Source of the DNA: Candidatus Helarchaeota archaeon
Lineage (GTDB): Archaea > Asgardarchaeota > Lokiarchaeia > Helarchaeales > HEL-GB-A
Length of the DNA stretch: 6,969 nucleotides
Direction: 5' to 3'
Assembly: GCA_013375405.1 (NCBI GenBank)
Contig: JABXJU010000220.1
Location: 1 to 6,969 of the forward strand
The notes below the pieces were generated by a model that was not told where the DNA came from, made no database searches, and saw nothing but the letters and a program-made list of their open reading frames with translations. Within the stretch, counting starts at the first letter, position 1; each line of letters starts with the position of its first letter. The position numbers and the translations under genes were made by a program. Positions 1-6,004 of this stretch are shown here, in pieces.

Positions 1-1107
1 GAAAAAAATCCTCATTTTTTCCAGTAGTTCATCTTTTTTTTCTGAACTTCCAAGTTGCATGATATTCCCAAATGTTTTTAATTCACTAGCCAAATCTTTC
101 TTCCAAATTTTTTCGTATCTTTGTAAGAAACTTGAATCAAATTTCAGTTCAGTTAGCGCATAATTTGCTGCAATTGCTGCATCTTCCCCAGATGCCATGG
201 ATTGATAAATTCCCTCCCCACTGACAGAAGAGACAACTCCTAATGCATCCCCTACTACTAAAACTCTGTCGGAATAACTTCGATTCAAATATAGGGCCAA
301 AGATGTTGGGATCATTGCAGCTTTAAACCTACTTGTAAGCTTTATAGAGTCAGGGAGAAAATTTATTTCCCTTAAATAATTGAGAAATTTTGAAAATTTC
401 TTTCCTAATTCTCTCCCCGAACTTGAAGGGCCTCCAATTCCAATATTGAGATGGGTTCTTTTAGGGAATACCCAGCTGTACCCTATTATATTCTCAAATC
501 CATAAAAATAATGTGTTGGTCTATTTTTTCCATATATCTCATCAAGAAATTCTTCAGAAACTCTAAATTCATTTACCACACATAATCCTTTATTCAAAGA
601 ATCCGATTTTTCATAAATCTTGCTTTTTTTAGCTATTTCACTCCTTGCACCATCCGCACCAATAATGATATCCGCTATATATGTATTTCCATTATCTACT
701 ACTACTTTAGCAGCCTCCTCCTTAACTAATAAATCTACAACTTTGCTCCCTTCAATGAATTTCACACCGTGAGAAACTGCTAAATCTTTCAAATAATTAT
801 CAAACTTCGTCCGTAAAACTAAATAACCAACAGGAATTTCCTTAATCCACTCTAATTTTGATAAATCTGGCCCGTAAAAATAACTTCCATATGTAGGAAC
901 TTCAACTATTGCATCAATTTCACTACATAAGTAATTGAACCGTTTAAAAACTCTACTTGTGAGATACCCTCCGCATGGTTTATCTCTTGGAAATTTTGCT
1001 TTGTCTATCAAGAGCACATTTCGATTAAACTTATTTACTAAGAAAAATGCCGCAGTAGACCCAGCTGGTCCCGCACCTACAATTATAACATCATACTTGT
1101 CTTTCAT
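1..1107 (-). CDS. Geranylgeranyl reductase family FAD-dependent oxidoreductase (partial, C-terminus off left edge)
   Basis: I translated 369 open codons from ATG at 1107 to the left edge; no stop is reached. The N-terminus carries the Rossmann FAD-binding motif GAGPAG (residues 11-16) after a beta strand, then an acidic residue after the second strand (D35). Next come the family motif KPCGG (43-47), GADGARS (150-156), the substrate-site signature YSWVFPK (210-216), and the second FAD motif GDALG (286-290) followed by SGEGI (296-300). Known relatives hydrogenate isoprenoid double bonds of archaeal membrane lipids or geranylgeranyl-diphosphate, acting at the membrane. Which substrate is used here cannot be read from the sequence. 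The family is usually about 390-450 residues, so only the end is missing. The ATG is chosen because the FAD motif follows at the normal distance; no strong ribosome site precedes it. A 46-residue membrane protein gene lies 44 nt upstream, probably co-transcribed. Confidence 0.9.
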   Translation of the reverse strand, partial: MKDKYDVIIVGAGPAGSTAAFFLVNKFNRNVLLIDKAKFPRDKPCGGYLTSRVFKRFNYLCSEIDAIVEVPTYGSYFYGPDLSKLEWIKEIPVGYLVLRTKFDNYLKDLAVSHGVKFIEGSKVVDLLVKEEAAKVVVDNGNTYIADIIIGADGARSEIAKKSKIYEKSDSLNKGLCVVNEFRVSEEFLDEIYGKNRPTHYFYGFENIIGYSWVFPKRTHLNIGIGGPSSSGRELGKKFSKFLNYLREINFLPDSIKLTSRFKAAMIPTSLALYLNRSYSDRVLVVGDALGVVSSVSGEGIYQSMASGEDAAIAANYALTELKFDSSFLQRYEKIWKKDLASELKTFGNIMQLGSSEKKDELLEKMRIFF

Positions 1108-1151
1108 CAAGAAATTTAGATTTCCCCGAAGTTTAAATATCTTTTTAAAGA

Positions 1152-1292
1152 TTATTCAGGATACGGCAGAAGAATAGAGATTGTTATAGCAATTATCCCA
1201 AAAATAACTAGAAATAAATTCATCAATACAATCCCCACAACGAAACTTAGGACCCCCATGACTGATATAATATCAGATATTAATTTTTTCAA
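1152..1292 (-). CDS. Small hydrophobic membrane protein, 46 aa (TTG start)
   Basis: This open frame starts with TTG at 1292 and ends with TAA at 1152-1154. A purine-rich stretch (AAAGGATGAGAG) sits directly before the TTG and can act as ribosome binding site. The product begins KKLISDIIS. It then has an almost uninterrupted hydrophobic stretch (about residues 12-42, with VVGIVLMNLFLVIFGIIAI inside) and ends LLPYPE. This predicts one long or two short membrane helices with a basic N-terminus on the cytoplasmic side. A shorter start is possible at the internal ATG (1259). The gene is 44 nt upstream of the reductase gene on the same strand, so a role near membrane lipids is possible but only a guess. 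I recognise no family. It is short enough to be a chance frame, but the ribosome site and hydrophobic pattern argue for a real gene. Confidence 0.5.
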   Translation of the reverse strand: MKKLISDIISVMGVLSFVVGIVLMNLFLVIFGIIAITISILLPYPE

Positions 1293-1400
1293 CTCTCATC
1301 CTTTGCCTGATAAATAATACCTAATATATTGTATATGTTAATCTCATAAAAATCTTAACTATAAGAAGATAAAATGATTCTTTATTGTTTTTACTAAGTT
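1293..1400. other. Intergenic region between ACBP gene and small membrane protein gene
   Basis: This AT-rich spacer has no open frame of note. On the minus strand, TA-rich boxes at about 1324-1336 (AATATATT and CATATAC read across) lie 32-45 nt upstream of the TTG at 1292, a plausible archaeal TATA position for the small membrane protein and reductase genes. No clear oligo-T terminator for the ACBP gene is seen, so read-through from ACBP into the lipid genes is possible. Confidence 0.3.
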
Positions 1401-1679
1401 TTATTTTTCAGATTTCTCAAGTTTATTTACAAGTTCTATATATTCTTTCATCGCGGTTTCTTTGGACATTCCTTTTCTGGACGTCCATGCATCGTACTTG
1501 GCGCGCGCTCTCACCTTCCTGCGTCCCGGGCGCTCTCCTCTTACGTCACCAATAGTAACTTGTTTATACAACCCATATAATTCCAGTTGGATATCGACCG
1601 GTTGCTTCGAGAGCGAGTTTGATTTGCGAACTGCGTCCTCAAATTGAGCTTTAAGGGAAGAGACTACTTCCTCGGACAA
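1401..1679 (-). CDS. Acyl-CoA-binding protein (ACBP family), 92 aa
   Basis: The 92-residue product is a full-length single ACBP domain, the usual length of the free-standing family (86-92 aa). It contains the signature YGLYKQVTIGD (residues 35-45), ERPG (49-52), and AKYDAW (60-65) followed by the KG-S-E-A-YI-V-L pattern. By alignment from memory with bovine ACBP, the residues contacting the CoA ester are kept: Y35, Y38, K39, K61 and Y80 match Tyr28, Tyr31, Lys32, Lys54 and Tyr73. W55 of bovine is Y62 here. The family binds long-chain acyl-CoA in the cytosol, buffering and delivering it. The start is TTG at 1679, set by AGGAG nine bases upstream; the nearby ATG is out of frame. A hand count gives about 44% G+C for the gene and about 70% for 1501-1550, far above the neighbours. 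That suggests horizontal origin, probably from a bacterium or eukaryote. The arginine-rich part 48-59 replaces the usual Asp-Lys-Gly segment. Confidence 0.93.
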   Translation of the reverse strand: MSEEVVSSLKAQFEDAVRKSNSLSKQPVDIQLELYGLYKQVTIGDVRGERPGRRKVRARAKYDAWTSRKGMSKETAMKEYIELVNKLEKSEK

Positions 1680-1730
1680 ATTTTCTCTCTCCTAATATTC
1701 ATTTAAAAACCTAATCTCAATTTTCTGTAC

Positions 1731-1737
1731 TTATATA
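1731..1737 (-). promoter_or_regulatory. Putative TATA box for the ACBP gene
   Basis: Read on the minus strand this is TATATAA. About 25-28 nt downstream would place the transcription start near 1707, giving a leader of roughly 28 nt that includes the AGGAG ribosome site at about 1689-1693. This is assigned from position and composition only. Confidence 0.4.
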
Positions 1738-1766
1738 GGGTATTAATGTATTTATTTTTATTAGAA

Positions 1767-1778
1767 TCCTTATAAGGA
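1767..1778 (+). promoter_or_regulatory. Palindromic TATA-like element TCCTTATAAGGA
   Basis: This is a perfect 12-bp palindrome centred on TTATAA, 71 nt before the ATG at 1849 in the divergent region between ACBP and the coiled-coil pair. As a TATA box it would start transcription near 1800 and give a leader of about 45-50 nt. As a palindrome it could also be the operator of a dimeric regulator overlapping the core promoter. Neither role is shown by the sequence alone. Confidence 0.35.
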
Positions 1779-1817
1779 ATGAAAAATAATACATAATTAA
1801 TTCAAATGAAAGTGAAT

Positions 1818-1844
1818 TTCAAGTTTAAATCAAGGGAGCTTGAA
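1818..1844 (+). promoter_or_regulatory. Leader hairpin(s) holding the ribosome binding site of the 1849 gene
   Basis: CTTGAA (1839-1844) can pair with TTCAAG (1818-1823), and its CTTGA part (1839-1843) alternatively with TCAAG (1830-1834). In both folds the Shine-Dalgarno bases GGAG (1835-1838) are in the loop; in the second they form the whole tetraloop. The two stems exclude each other. The stems are only 5-6 bp, so an effect on translation is possible but unproven. Confidence 0.3.
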
Positions 1845-1848
1845 GTAA

Positions 1849-2253
1849 ATGAATCAAAAAGGCGTATCTGATTTAAATAATCTGCTTGAAGGAATTACCA
1901 CAAAAATTGGAGAATTCACAAAGGCTATAAAAGGATCTTCTAAACAACTCGATACCTTTAGTGAATCAATTGATAAAAAGGTAATCAGTTTAAATGAGAA
2001 TATTGCCTCATTAACAGATGTAATTAAAGAAGAAGATAAGCATTTGACAAAAAATCTACGCGATGTATTTGCAGAAGTGAAAGGGGAAATACAAAATTTT
2101 AAAGAAGAAGTAAAAATTTCTGATATAAAAGAAATATTAGCATCCCTTCAAAAAGTGGTTAAAACTCCTGAGAAAACCGTCATCAACAAAACTGTTGAAA
2201 AAGTTATAAAAGAGATTTTTGAGATAGCTAAAGAAATAAAAGGCGAGTTGTGA
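1849..2253 (+). CDS. Coiled-coil protein, 134 aa, first of a related pair
   Basis: I do not recognise a named family. The protein is almost entirely helical and charged, with no signal peptide, membrane helix or cysteine. Hydrophobic residues recur at heptad-like spacing from about residue 9 to 104. A short linker with T106-P107 follows, then a second helix (about 110-133) rich in Lys, Glu and Ile. Residues 34-52 carry a pattern [LM]DxFxx[ST][IV] followed by E, also found in the next protein and in the 3464 product. The ATG at 1849 is preceded by GGGAG at a distance of ten bases. The next gene starts 10 nt after the stop, so the two are surely co-translated and may form a hetero-oligomer. The position near a GTPase/longin locus suggests a scaffold or effector role, which is inference only. 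Confidence 0.85.
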   Translation: MNQKGVSDLNNLLEGITTKIGEFTKAIKGSSKQLDTFSESIDKKVISLNENIASLTDVIKEEDKHLTKNLRDVFAEVKGEIQNFKEEVKISDIKEILASLQKVVKTPEKTVINKTVEKVIKEIFEIAKEIKGEL

Positions 2254-2263
2254 AGGTGAAAAT

Positions 2264-2689
2264 ATGAGCGACGAGAGTGAATCATTTTTACCGTTTATTT
2301 TTAAAGTAATTAATGATATCTATTCTAGAGTAACCGAAATCGGAAAATCTATAGAAGAATTAAATCAAAAAATGGACGAATTCACTTATACTATAACGGA
2401 TCGGGTAGTCAATCTCTCAGAAGGGATTACAGGAATAATTGAAATAATTAAAGCAAATCGAGAGGCTTCATTCAAGTATTTCTCGAACTCTGCGAATGAA
2501 TTGAAGAAAGAATTTCAGTCAATCCGGGAAAAAAGTTTGAAACTAGGAGATCTGGAAGGACAACTCGCCCAAAAAATGGTTGAAGCTAAGACCTTTCTTC
2601 AGGATAAAATGATGGATGCTGAATTTCTATCCCTCATTTTTGAATTAAAGGACCTTTCATATGAACTGCGATCAATAAAAGCGAAATAA
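2264..2689 (+). CDS. Coiled-coil protein, 141 aa, paralogue of the preceding gene
   Basis: No named family is recognised. The sequence starts with an acidic stretch, then SFLPFIFKVI, and continues as long amphipathic helices to the end. Residues 37-63 align without gaps to residues 34-60 of the preceding protein (LDTFSESIDKKV against MDEFTYTITDRV, then LNENI against LSEGI and DVIK against EIIK), which points to an old tandem duplication. The C-terminal half (about 98-141) is different, with two further predicted helices. The start codon lies 10 nt after the upstream stop, and the ribosome site AAGGTGA overlaps that stop, indicating translational coupling. The pair probably acts together, perhaps as a mixed coiled-coil bundle. 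No catalytic motif or membrane segment is visible. Confidence 0.85.
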   Translation: MSDESESFLPFIFKVINDIYSRVTEIGKSIEELNQKMDEFTYTITDRVVNLSEGITGIIEIIKANREASFKYFSNSANELKKEFQSIREKSLKLGDLEGQLAQKMVEAKTFLQDKMMDAEFLSLIFELKDLSYELRSIKAK

Positions 2690-2701
2690 CGTAAAAATTG
2701 C

Positions 2702-2713
2702 AAAAATATTTTT
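2702..2713. terminator. Possible bidirectional oligo-T terminator between convergent genes
   Basis: AAAAATATTTTT is a perfect 12-bp palindrome that presents a run of five T on each strand. It lies in the 57-nt gap between the convergent ends of the coiled-coil pair and the roadblock-like gene. Archaeal RNA polymerase stops at oligo-T, but five T is weak, so this call is tentative. Confidence 0.35.
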
Positions 2714-2746
2714 AATCCTTAAGAAATTGGCGAAATTGCAGAATAG

Positions 2747-3277
2747 TCACTTTTTTTTGAAGGGAATTGCAAACTTAACTAGTTTTTTAAACCCTTCAAA
2801 TTTAGGAATTTTGAATTCTTTAACTAGAGCATCTAACCTAGCCAATGTTTGATTGATCTTTTCTTCTGTTGCATCTTTCACAGTTGGTTCAGAAAGCGGT
2901 TTTATAATAGTTTTCATTCGCATAGCGAAGTCCAACAAGTTTTTCCTTGCATCCTCAGCAGTTAAATTTTTAATAGAAGCAATAATTCGGATCTGTGGAG
3001 TACTCCTTACATAATACAGCATATCCTCTTCAAATTCGAAGCTCATTAAATTTACAACACCTTTTTGGAAATTCTTCTCACTATTTTCAATATTTAAATT
3101 GTTGAGGATATCTAAAACTTTCTGTTTCGTTAAATAAGTGGTATTCGGTGCTAAAACAACCCGTTCATTAAAAACAATTGCATAGTCTACTATTTTTGAA
3201 GAATCTTCAAATTTAAAAATTACATCATTTAATTTTTCAATGATTTGCTCTTTTGAATTCATCATTAATTCTTTCAT
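2747..3277 (-). CDS. Roadblock/LC7-like (or longin-like) protein, 176 aa
   Basis: I do not see a decisive motif; the call rests on the predicted order of secondary structure. A first helix (about 8-24) is followed by paired strands (IVDYAIVF, then ERVVLA; 29-43), a helix (49-62), strands (VVNLMSFEF, DMLYYVRS, IRIIASI; 74-102) and a helix (106-124). That is the strand-strand-helix-strands-helix layout of Roadblock/LC7 domains, which bind and regulate small GTPases of the Rag, MglA and Arf/Rab-like type. The C-terminal tail adds a helix (about 138-155) and a basic, hydrophobic end (KKLVKFAIPFKKK) that could touch a membrane. ATG at 3277 is used; ATG codons at residues 5 and 6 are alternatives. 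No ribosome site precedes it, and a TATA-like sequence lies about 15-25 nt upstream, so the mRNA may be leaderless. The gene runs opposite to its neighbours. A GTPase-partner role is inferred. Confidence 0.6.
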   Translation of the reverse strand: MKELMMNSKEQIIEKLNDVIFKFEDSSKIVDYAIVFNERVVLAPNTTYLTKQKVLDILNNLNIENSEKNFQKGVVNLMSFEFEEDMLYYVRSTPQIRIIASIKNLTAEDARKNLLDFAMRMKTIIKPLSEPTVKDATEEKINQTLARLDALVKEFKIPKFEGFKKLVKFAIPFKKK

Positions 3278-3463
3278 TTTGGTTAATTATAAAATATACT
3301 TTTCTGATTGTGTTTAATTATTACCAATAATAAAAGAGTATAAAAACGATCATAGAAAGAAAATAGTGTGATAATAAAGGTTTTATTTATTCCTTAAGCA
3401 ATTTTTAAGGTTAGGGAAACTCAGAGCCTTTTAAGAGTCTTTGAAAGGAATAGGTGGAAATTA
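3278..3463. promoter_or_regulatory. Divergent promoter region for the roadblock-like gene and the GTPase operon
   Basis: No gene fits in these 186 bases. On the plus strand TATAAAAA at 3339-3346, preceded by a purine-rich AAAAGAG that could serve as a BRE, is the best TATA candidate for the 3464 operon; it implies a leader near 95 nt. A second TA-rich box at 3381-3390 would give about 50 nt. CCTTAA (3392-3397) and TTAAGG (3405-3410) form a 6-bp inverted repeat with a 7-base loop inside the leader. On the minus strand, TA-rich sequence at about 3288-3300 serves the 2747-3277 gene. Confidence 0.4.
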
Positions 3464-4186
3464 ATGGTAGAACAATTCTCATCTTTTGTGCAAGAGGCGT
3501 TAGAATTTTTAAGTCTTCTGAGAGCCTCTGAAAAGGAAAGATTTGCGGCCGAGCAAAAATTTATGACGGAGACGACCAAGCTTCTTAAAGAACTCGCAGA
3601 ATCTATCAAAAAGAATAATGTAATAATTAAAACCAGTTTGGATGATTTTAAACAGACCGTAAACCATGAAATAAAAAAGATAGAAGAAAAAGTTGGCATT
3701 GATATGCTCAATCAAGCAATAAAATCCTTGGAAACTTCTGTGGATTTATTGCAAAGAGGTTCTACCATGCTGGATTACAAATTTACTATCCAAAAAACTC
3801 GCGATTTATTGGATGAGCTTAGAACGCCCGTAAAACGAACTAAAAGTACTCCTTCTTCGCAGAGTTACTCCCCACCCCATCAACCAGTAAAGAAACCAGC
3901 TCCCTCCCCTCAATCTGCTCAACCTGTAAAAAAACCAGCAAAGACAGTTGCCACACCTAAAGTGAAAAGGCCTACGCCACCCCCGCCTAAAGGAACGAGT
4001 GCCTCAGAAGAGGACGAAACTCCATCTTCCAAAGGATATCAACCTTCTGTGGCCGCGATGATGGGAACGCGATCAAGATCCCCACGCCGCGCAATAAAAT
4101 TGAAACCAGTTCCTCGTAAACAAATCGTTGAAGATGGTTCAGGAGAGCCCATCGAAATCGAAACCGGGTCCGATGAAGATGAATAA
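3464..4186 (+). CDS. Coiled-coil protein with long proline-rich, basic and acidic disordered tail, 240 aa
   Basis: No family is recognised. Residues 1-118 are helical with coiled-coil character; residues 59-77 (LDDFKQTVNHEI onward) match the 19-residue pattern shared with the two upstream coiled-coil proteins. From about 119 the composition changes sharply to Pro, Ser, Thr and Lys. There are two PVKKPA repeats (141-146, 154-159), a polyproline run TPPPPK (171-176), an SR-like patch SRSPRR (204-209), and a strongly acidic end (from about 223, finishing GSDEDE). This is a typical intrinsically disordered tail, alternating basic and acidic, with possible ligand sites for polyproline-binding domains; partners are unknown. 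The ATG at 3464 follows TAGGTGG with six bases between. The GTPase gene starts 20 nt after the stop, so this is the first gene of an operon and a likely scaffold or partner of the GTPase. The tail is also richer in C and G than its neighbours. Confidence 0.85.
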   Translation: MVEQFSSFVQEALEFLSLLRASEKERFAAEQKFMTETTKLLKELAESIKKNNVIIKTSLDDFKQTVNHEIKKIEEKVGIDMLNQAIKSLETSVDLLQRGSTMLDYKFTIQKTRDLLDELRTPVKRTKSTPSSQSYSPPHQPVKKPAPSPQSAQPVKKPAKTVATPKVKRPTPPPPKGTSASEEDETPSSKGYQPSVAAMMGTRSRSPRRAIKLKPVPRKQIVEDGSGEPIEIETGSDEDE

Positions 4187-4206
4187 GATATCGGATTAGA
4201 TCACTC

Positions 4207-5991
4207 ATGTTACGTGATATTTACATTATTAAAGATTCACAAATATTATTTCACAAGCAATTTGGCTCTTCAATTGATTGGGAAACATTATCTACTATCG
4301 TTCAATCTCTTCCCTCTTATTTTGAAAAATCCACTTCAGAGAATGAAATTGCTTTCATGGACATAGAGAATTTTCACCTTACATATTCTATAGATAACAA
4401 AAATAGGATTTTTTTTATTTTTCTCTCCGATTTAACTGATGCCGTGGAGGATCTTGAAAAACAATTGATTAAGGCACGTGAAGAATTTACGACTATGTTT
4501 GAAGATGTGGTGAATGTATCTTCTGATCAAGCTACATTTCACTCGTTCAATCCCATTGCTGAAATGATCCATCAAAATCTTCGCCCGAAGATCGCATTAG
4601 TTGGCTTTAGTGGTGTAGGAAAAACGACTATTTCAAAGTTAATTCGAGCAGAAGAAATTCCAATGGACCATGTCCCAACTATGACGGGCGATATCCTAAC
4701 AATTAAAATAGGAAAACTTCATTTTCATCTCTGGGACTTTGCAGGACAGGAACAATACAGTTTTCTTTGGCCTCAATTCATTCAAGATTCAGATGCCGTT
4801 CTGATAGTGAGCGATTCCACAATTCAAAATATAGATAAATCAAAATTCTTTATCGATTTGGTTAAAAATGAAGTCCCAAATGCAAGATTAAGCGTAATTG
4901 CAAATAAACAAGACCTTCCTGATGCAATTGAACCTAAAAAGATCGAAAAACTGCTGGGAGTTAAATCTTATAGTATGATTGCAGTTGATCCAGAAAATCG
5001 CGCTAAAATGATTCAAATAATCGGAGAAATCCTTAATCTTTCCCCACAGATTTCTCCTTTAATCCGCCCCTTACTAGATCGCGATAAGGCAATTGAAGAA
5101 GCCGAGATACTATTAATGAAGGGCGATTTTAAAGGGGCAATTGAAAAGTTCAAGAGTATAGCTGCCTACTCTCGTGAGCTCGGTGATGATAAAATATCCT
5201 TAGATTTTTTAGAACGTGCTAAATTAATTGAGTCTAAATTAAAGACACAAGAAACCATGAAAAGGGACGAAAAAGTACCAACCAGTAGTGCACCAGAAAT
5301 TCCGGAAATTCCAGCAAGTTCAAAGCCTATTCATCCTGAAGCGCCTATCGATAAAGCGAAACAGAAGGAAATGAAGCCAGTAGCCGTTTCTCCCTCATCA
5401 TCCCACTTCATCACAATTGAAGACCATTATAATTTTATTGATCGTAATCTCTATTCAATTCTTTCTAATAATTATCTCAATTTCAACTTTCTAGACTATG
5501 ATAAAAATCAAGTGTCAACCATTATTTCTAACCTCATGGTAAGCACTTTACCCGATTTTTTTCAAAACGTTAAAAATAAAATAAATTATAGTGAAATACC
5601 CATATTTCCAAGTTTTCCCCCTCTTGAAAAAAGTTCTAATTTATCAATGCCTCAACCAAAGACAGAAATAAAAGGTACATTAACCGTTTCAAAAGAAGAC
5701 TCTAGCGAAATTATAAGAAAATATCCCCAAAAAAGCCTTGAAGAGATACTAGATGATGGGGATATGAGTATAAAAGAGAAGATTAAATATATCAAAAAAG
5801 AACTTTCTCATATTGAAAAGGAAATAACAGAACTCAAAAAGAATTTTAAAAATGAGACAATATCTAAAGAAGATTATAACATATTATTTAATAAATTAAG
5901 AGAAAAAAAGAAAAAATATCAAGAAACAATTTCTGATTTAAGTATCCAGGAAATAAAACATTTTGATATGTCCTTTCCAGAAGATATATGA
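4207..5991 (+). CDS. Longin-like / Arf-family GTPase / TPR-like / coiled-coil fusion protein, 594 aa
   Basis: Residues 1-101 show the longin order of strands and helices: strands RDIYIIKD and QILFHKQF, a helix (24-40), three strands (47-75), then long helices (76-101). Residues 127-277 are a small GTPase: P-loop GFSGVGKT (133-140), a PT in switch I (157-158), WDFAGQE (176-182) with the catalytic-type Gln at 181, and NKQDLPDA (233-240), nearly the Arf signature. The G5 loop is unclear (SMIAV, 257-260). Residues 291-345 form a TPR-like helical pair (KGDFKGAIEKF). A disordered linker (346-400), an unassigned segment (401-475) and a C-terminal charged helical hairpin (about 521-578) follow. No membrane helix, and no N-terminal Gly for myristoylation. 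The family binds GTP and switches effectors; longin domains are known partners of such GTPases, here covalently joined. The start is ATG at 4207 with only a weak ribosome site, 20 nt after the preceding stop. The stop TGA overlaps the next gene's ribosome site. Confidence 0.92.
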   Translation: MLRDIYIIKDSQILFHKQFGSSIDWETLSTIVQSLPSYFEKSTSENEIAFMDIENFHLTYSIDNKNRIFFIFLSDLTDAVEDLEKQLIKAREEFTTMFEDVVNVSSDQATFHSFNPIAEMIHQNLRPKIALVGFSGVGKTTISKLIRAEEIPMDHVPTMTGDILTIKIGKLHFHLWDFAGQEQYSFLWPQFIQDSDAVLIVSDSTIQNIDKSKFFIDLVKNEVPNARLSVIANKQDLPDAIEPKKIEKLLGVKSYSMIAVDPENRAKMIQIIGEILNLSPQISPLIRPLLDRDKAIEEAEILLMKGDFKGAIEKFKSIAAYSRELGDDKISLDFLERAKLIESKLKTQETMKRDEKVPTSSAPEIPEIPASSKPIHPEAPIDKAKQKEMKPVAVSPSSSHFITIEDHYNFIDRNLYSILSNNYLNFNFLDYDKNQVSTIISNLMVSTLPDFFQNVKNKINYSEIPIFPSFPPLEKSSNLSMPQPKTEIKGTLTVSKEDSSEIIRKYPQKSLEEILDDGDMSIKEKIKYIKKELSHIEKEITELKKNFKNETISKEDYNILFNKLREKKKKYQETISDLSIQEIKHFDMSFPEDI

Positions 5992-6004
5992 GGTAAAATG
6001 AGAA

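Noticed and set aside
935..1177. 80-codon open frame on the plus strand
   Set aside because: It lies almost wholly opposite the N-terminal FAD-binding part of the reductase gene, has no ribosome site, and its product shows no pattern.
1462..1647. 61-codon open frame on the plus strand
   Set aside because: It is the antisense of the ACBP gene, whose conserved residues prove the minus frame.
3427..3448. CCTTT/AAAGG inverted repeat in the leader of the 3464 gene as a regulatory hairpin
   Set aside because: Only five weak pairs around a 12-base loop; expected by chance in such sequence.
3421..3715. Two open frames on the minus strand (96 and 68 codons)
   Set aside because: Both are antisense to the coiled-coil start of the 3464 gene. 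Their apparent hydrophobicity is the mirror image of lysine/glutamate-rich coding.
3987..4208. 73-codon open frame on the minus strand
   Set aside because: It is antisense to the proline-rich tail; arginine and leucine richness is what such a tail gives when read backwards.
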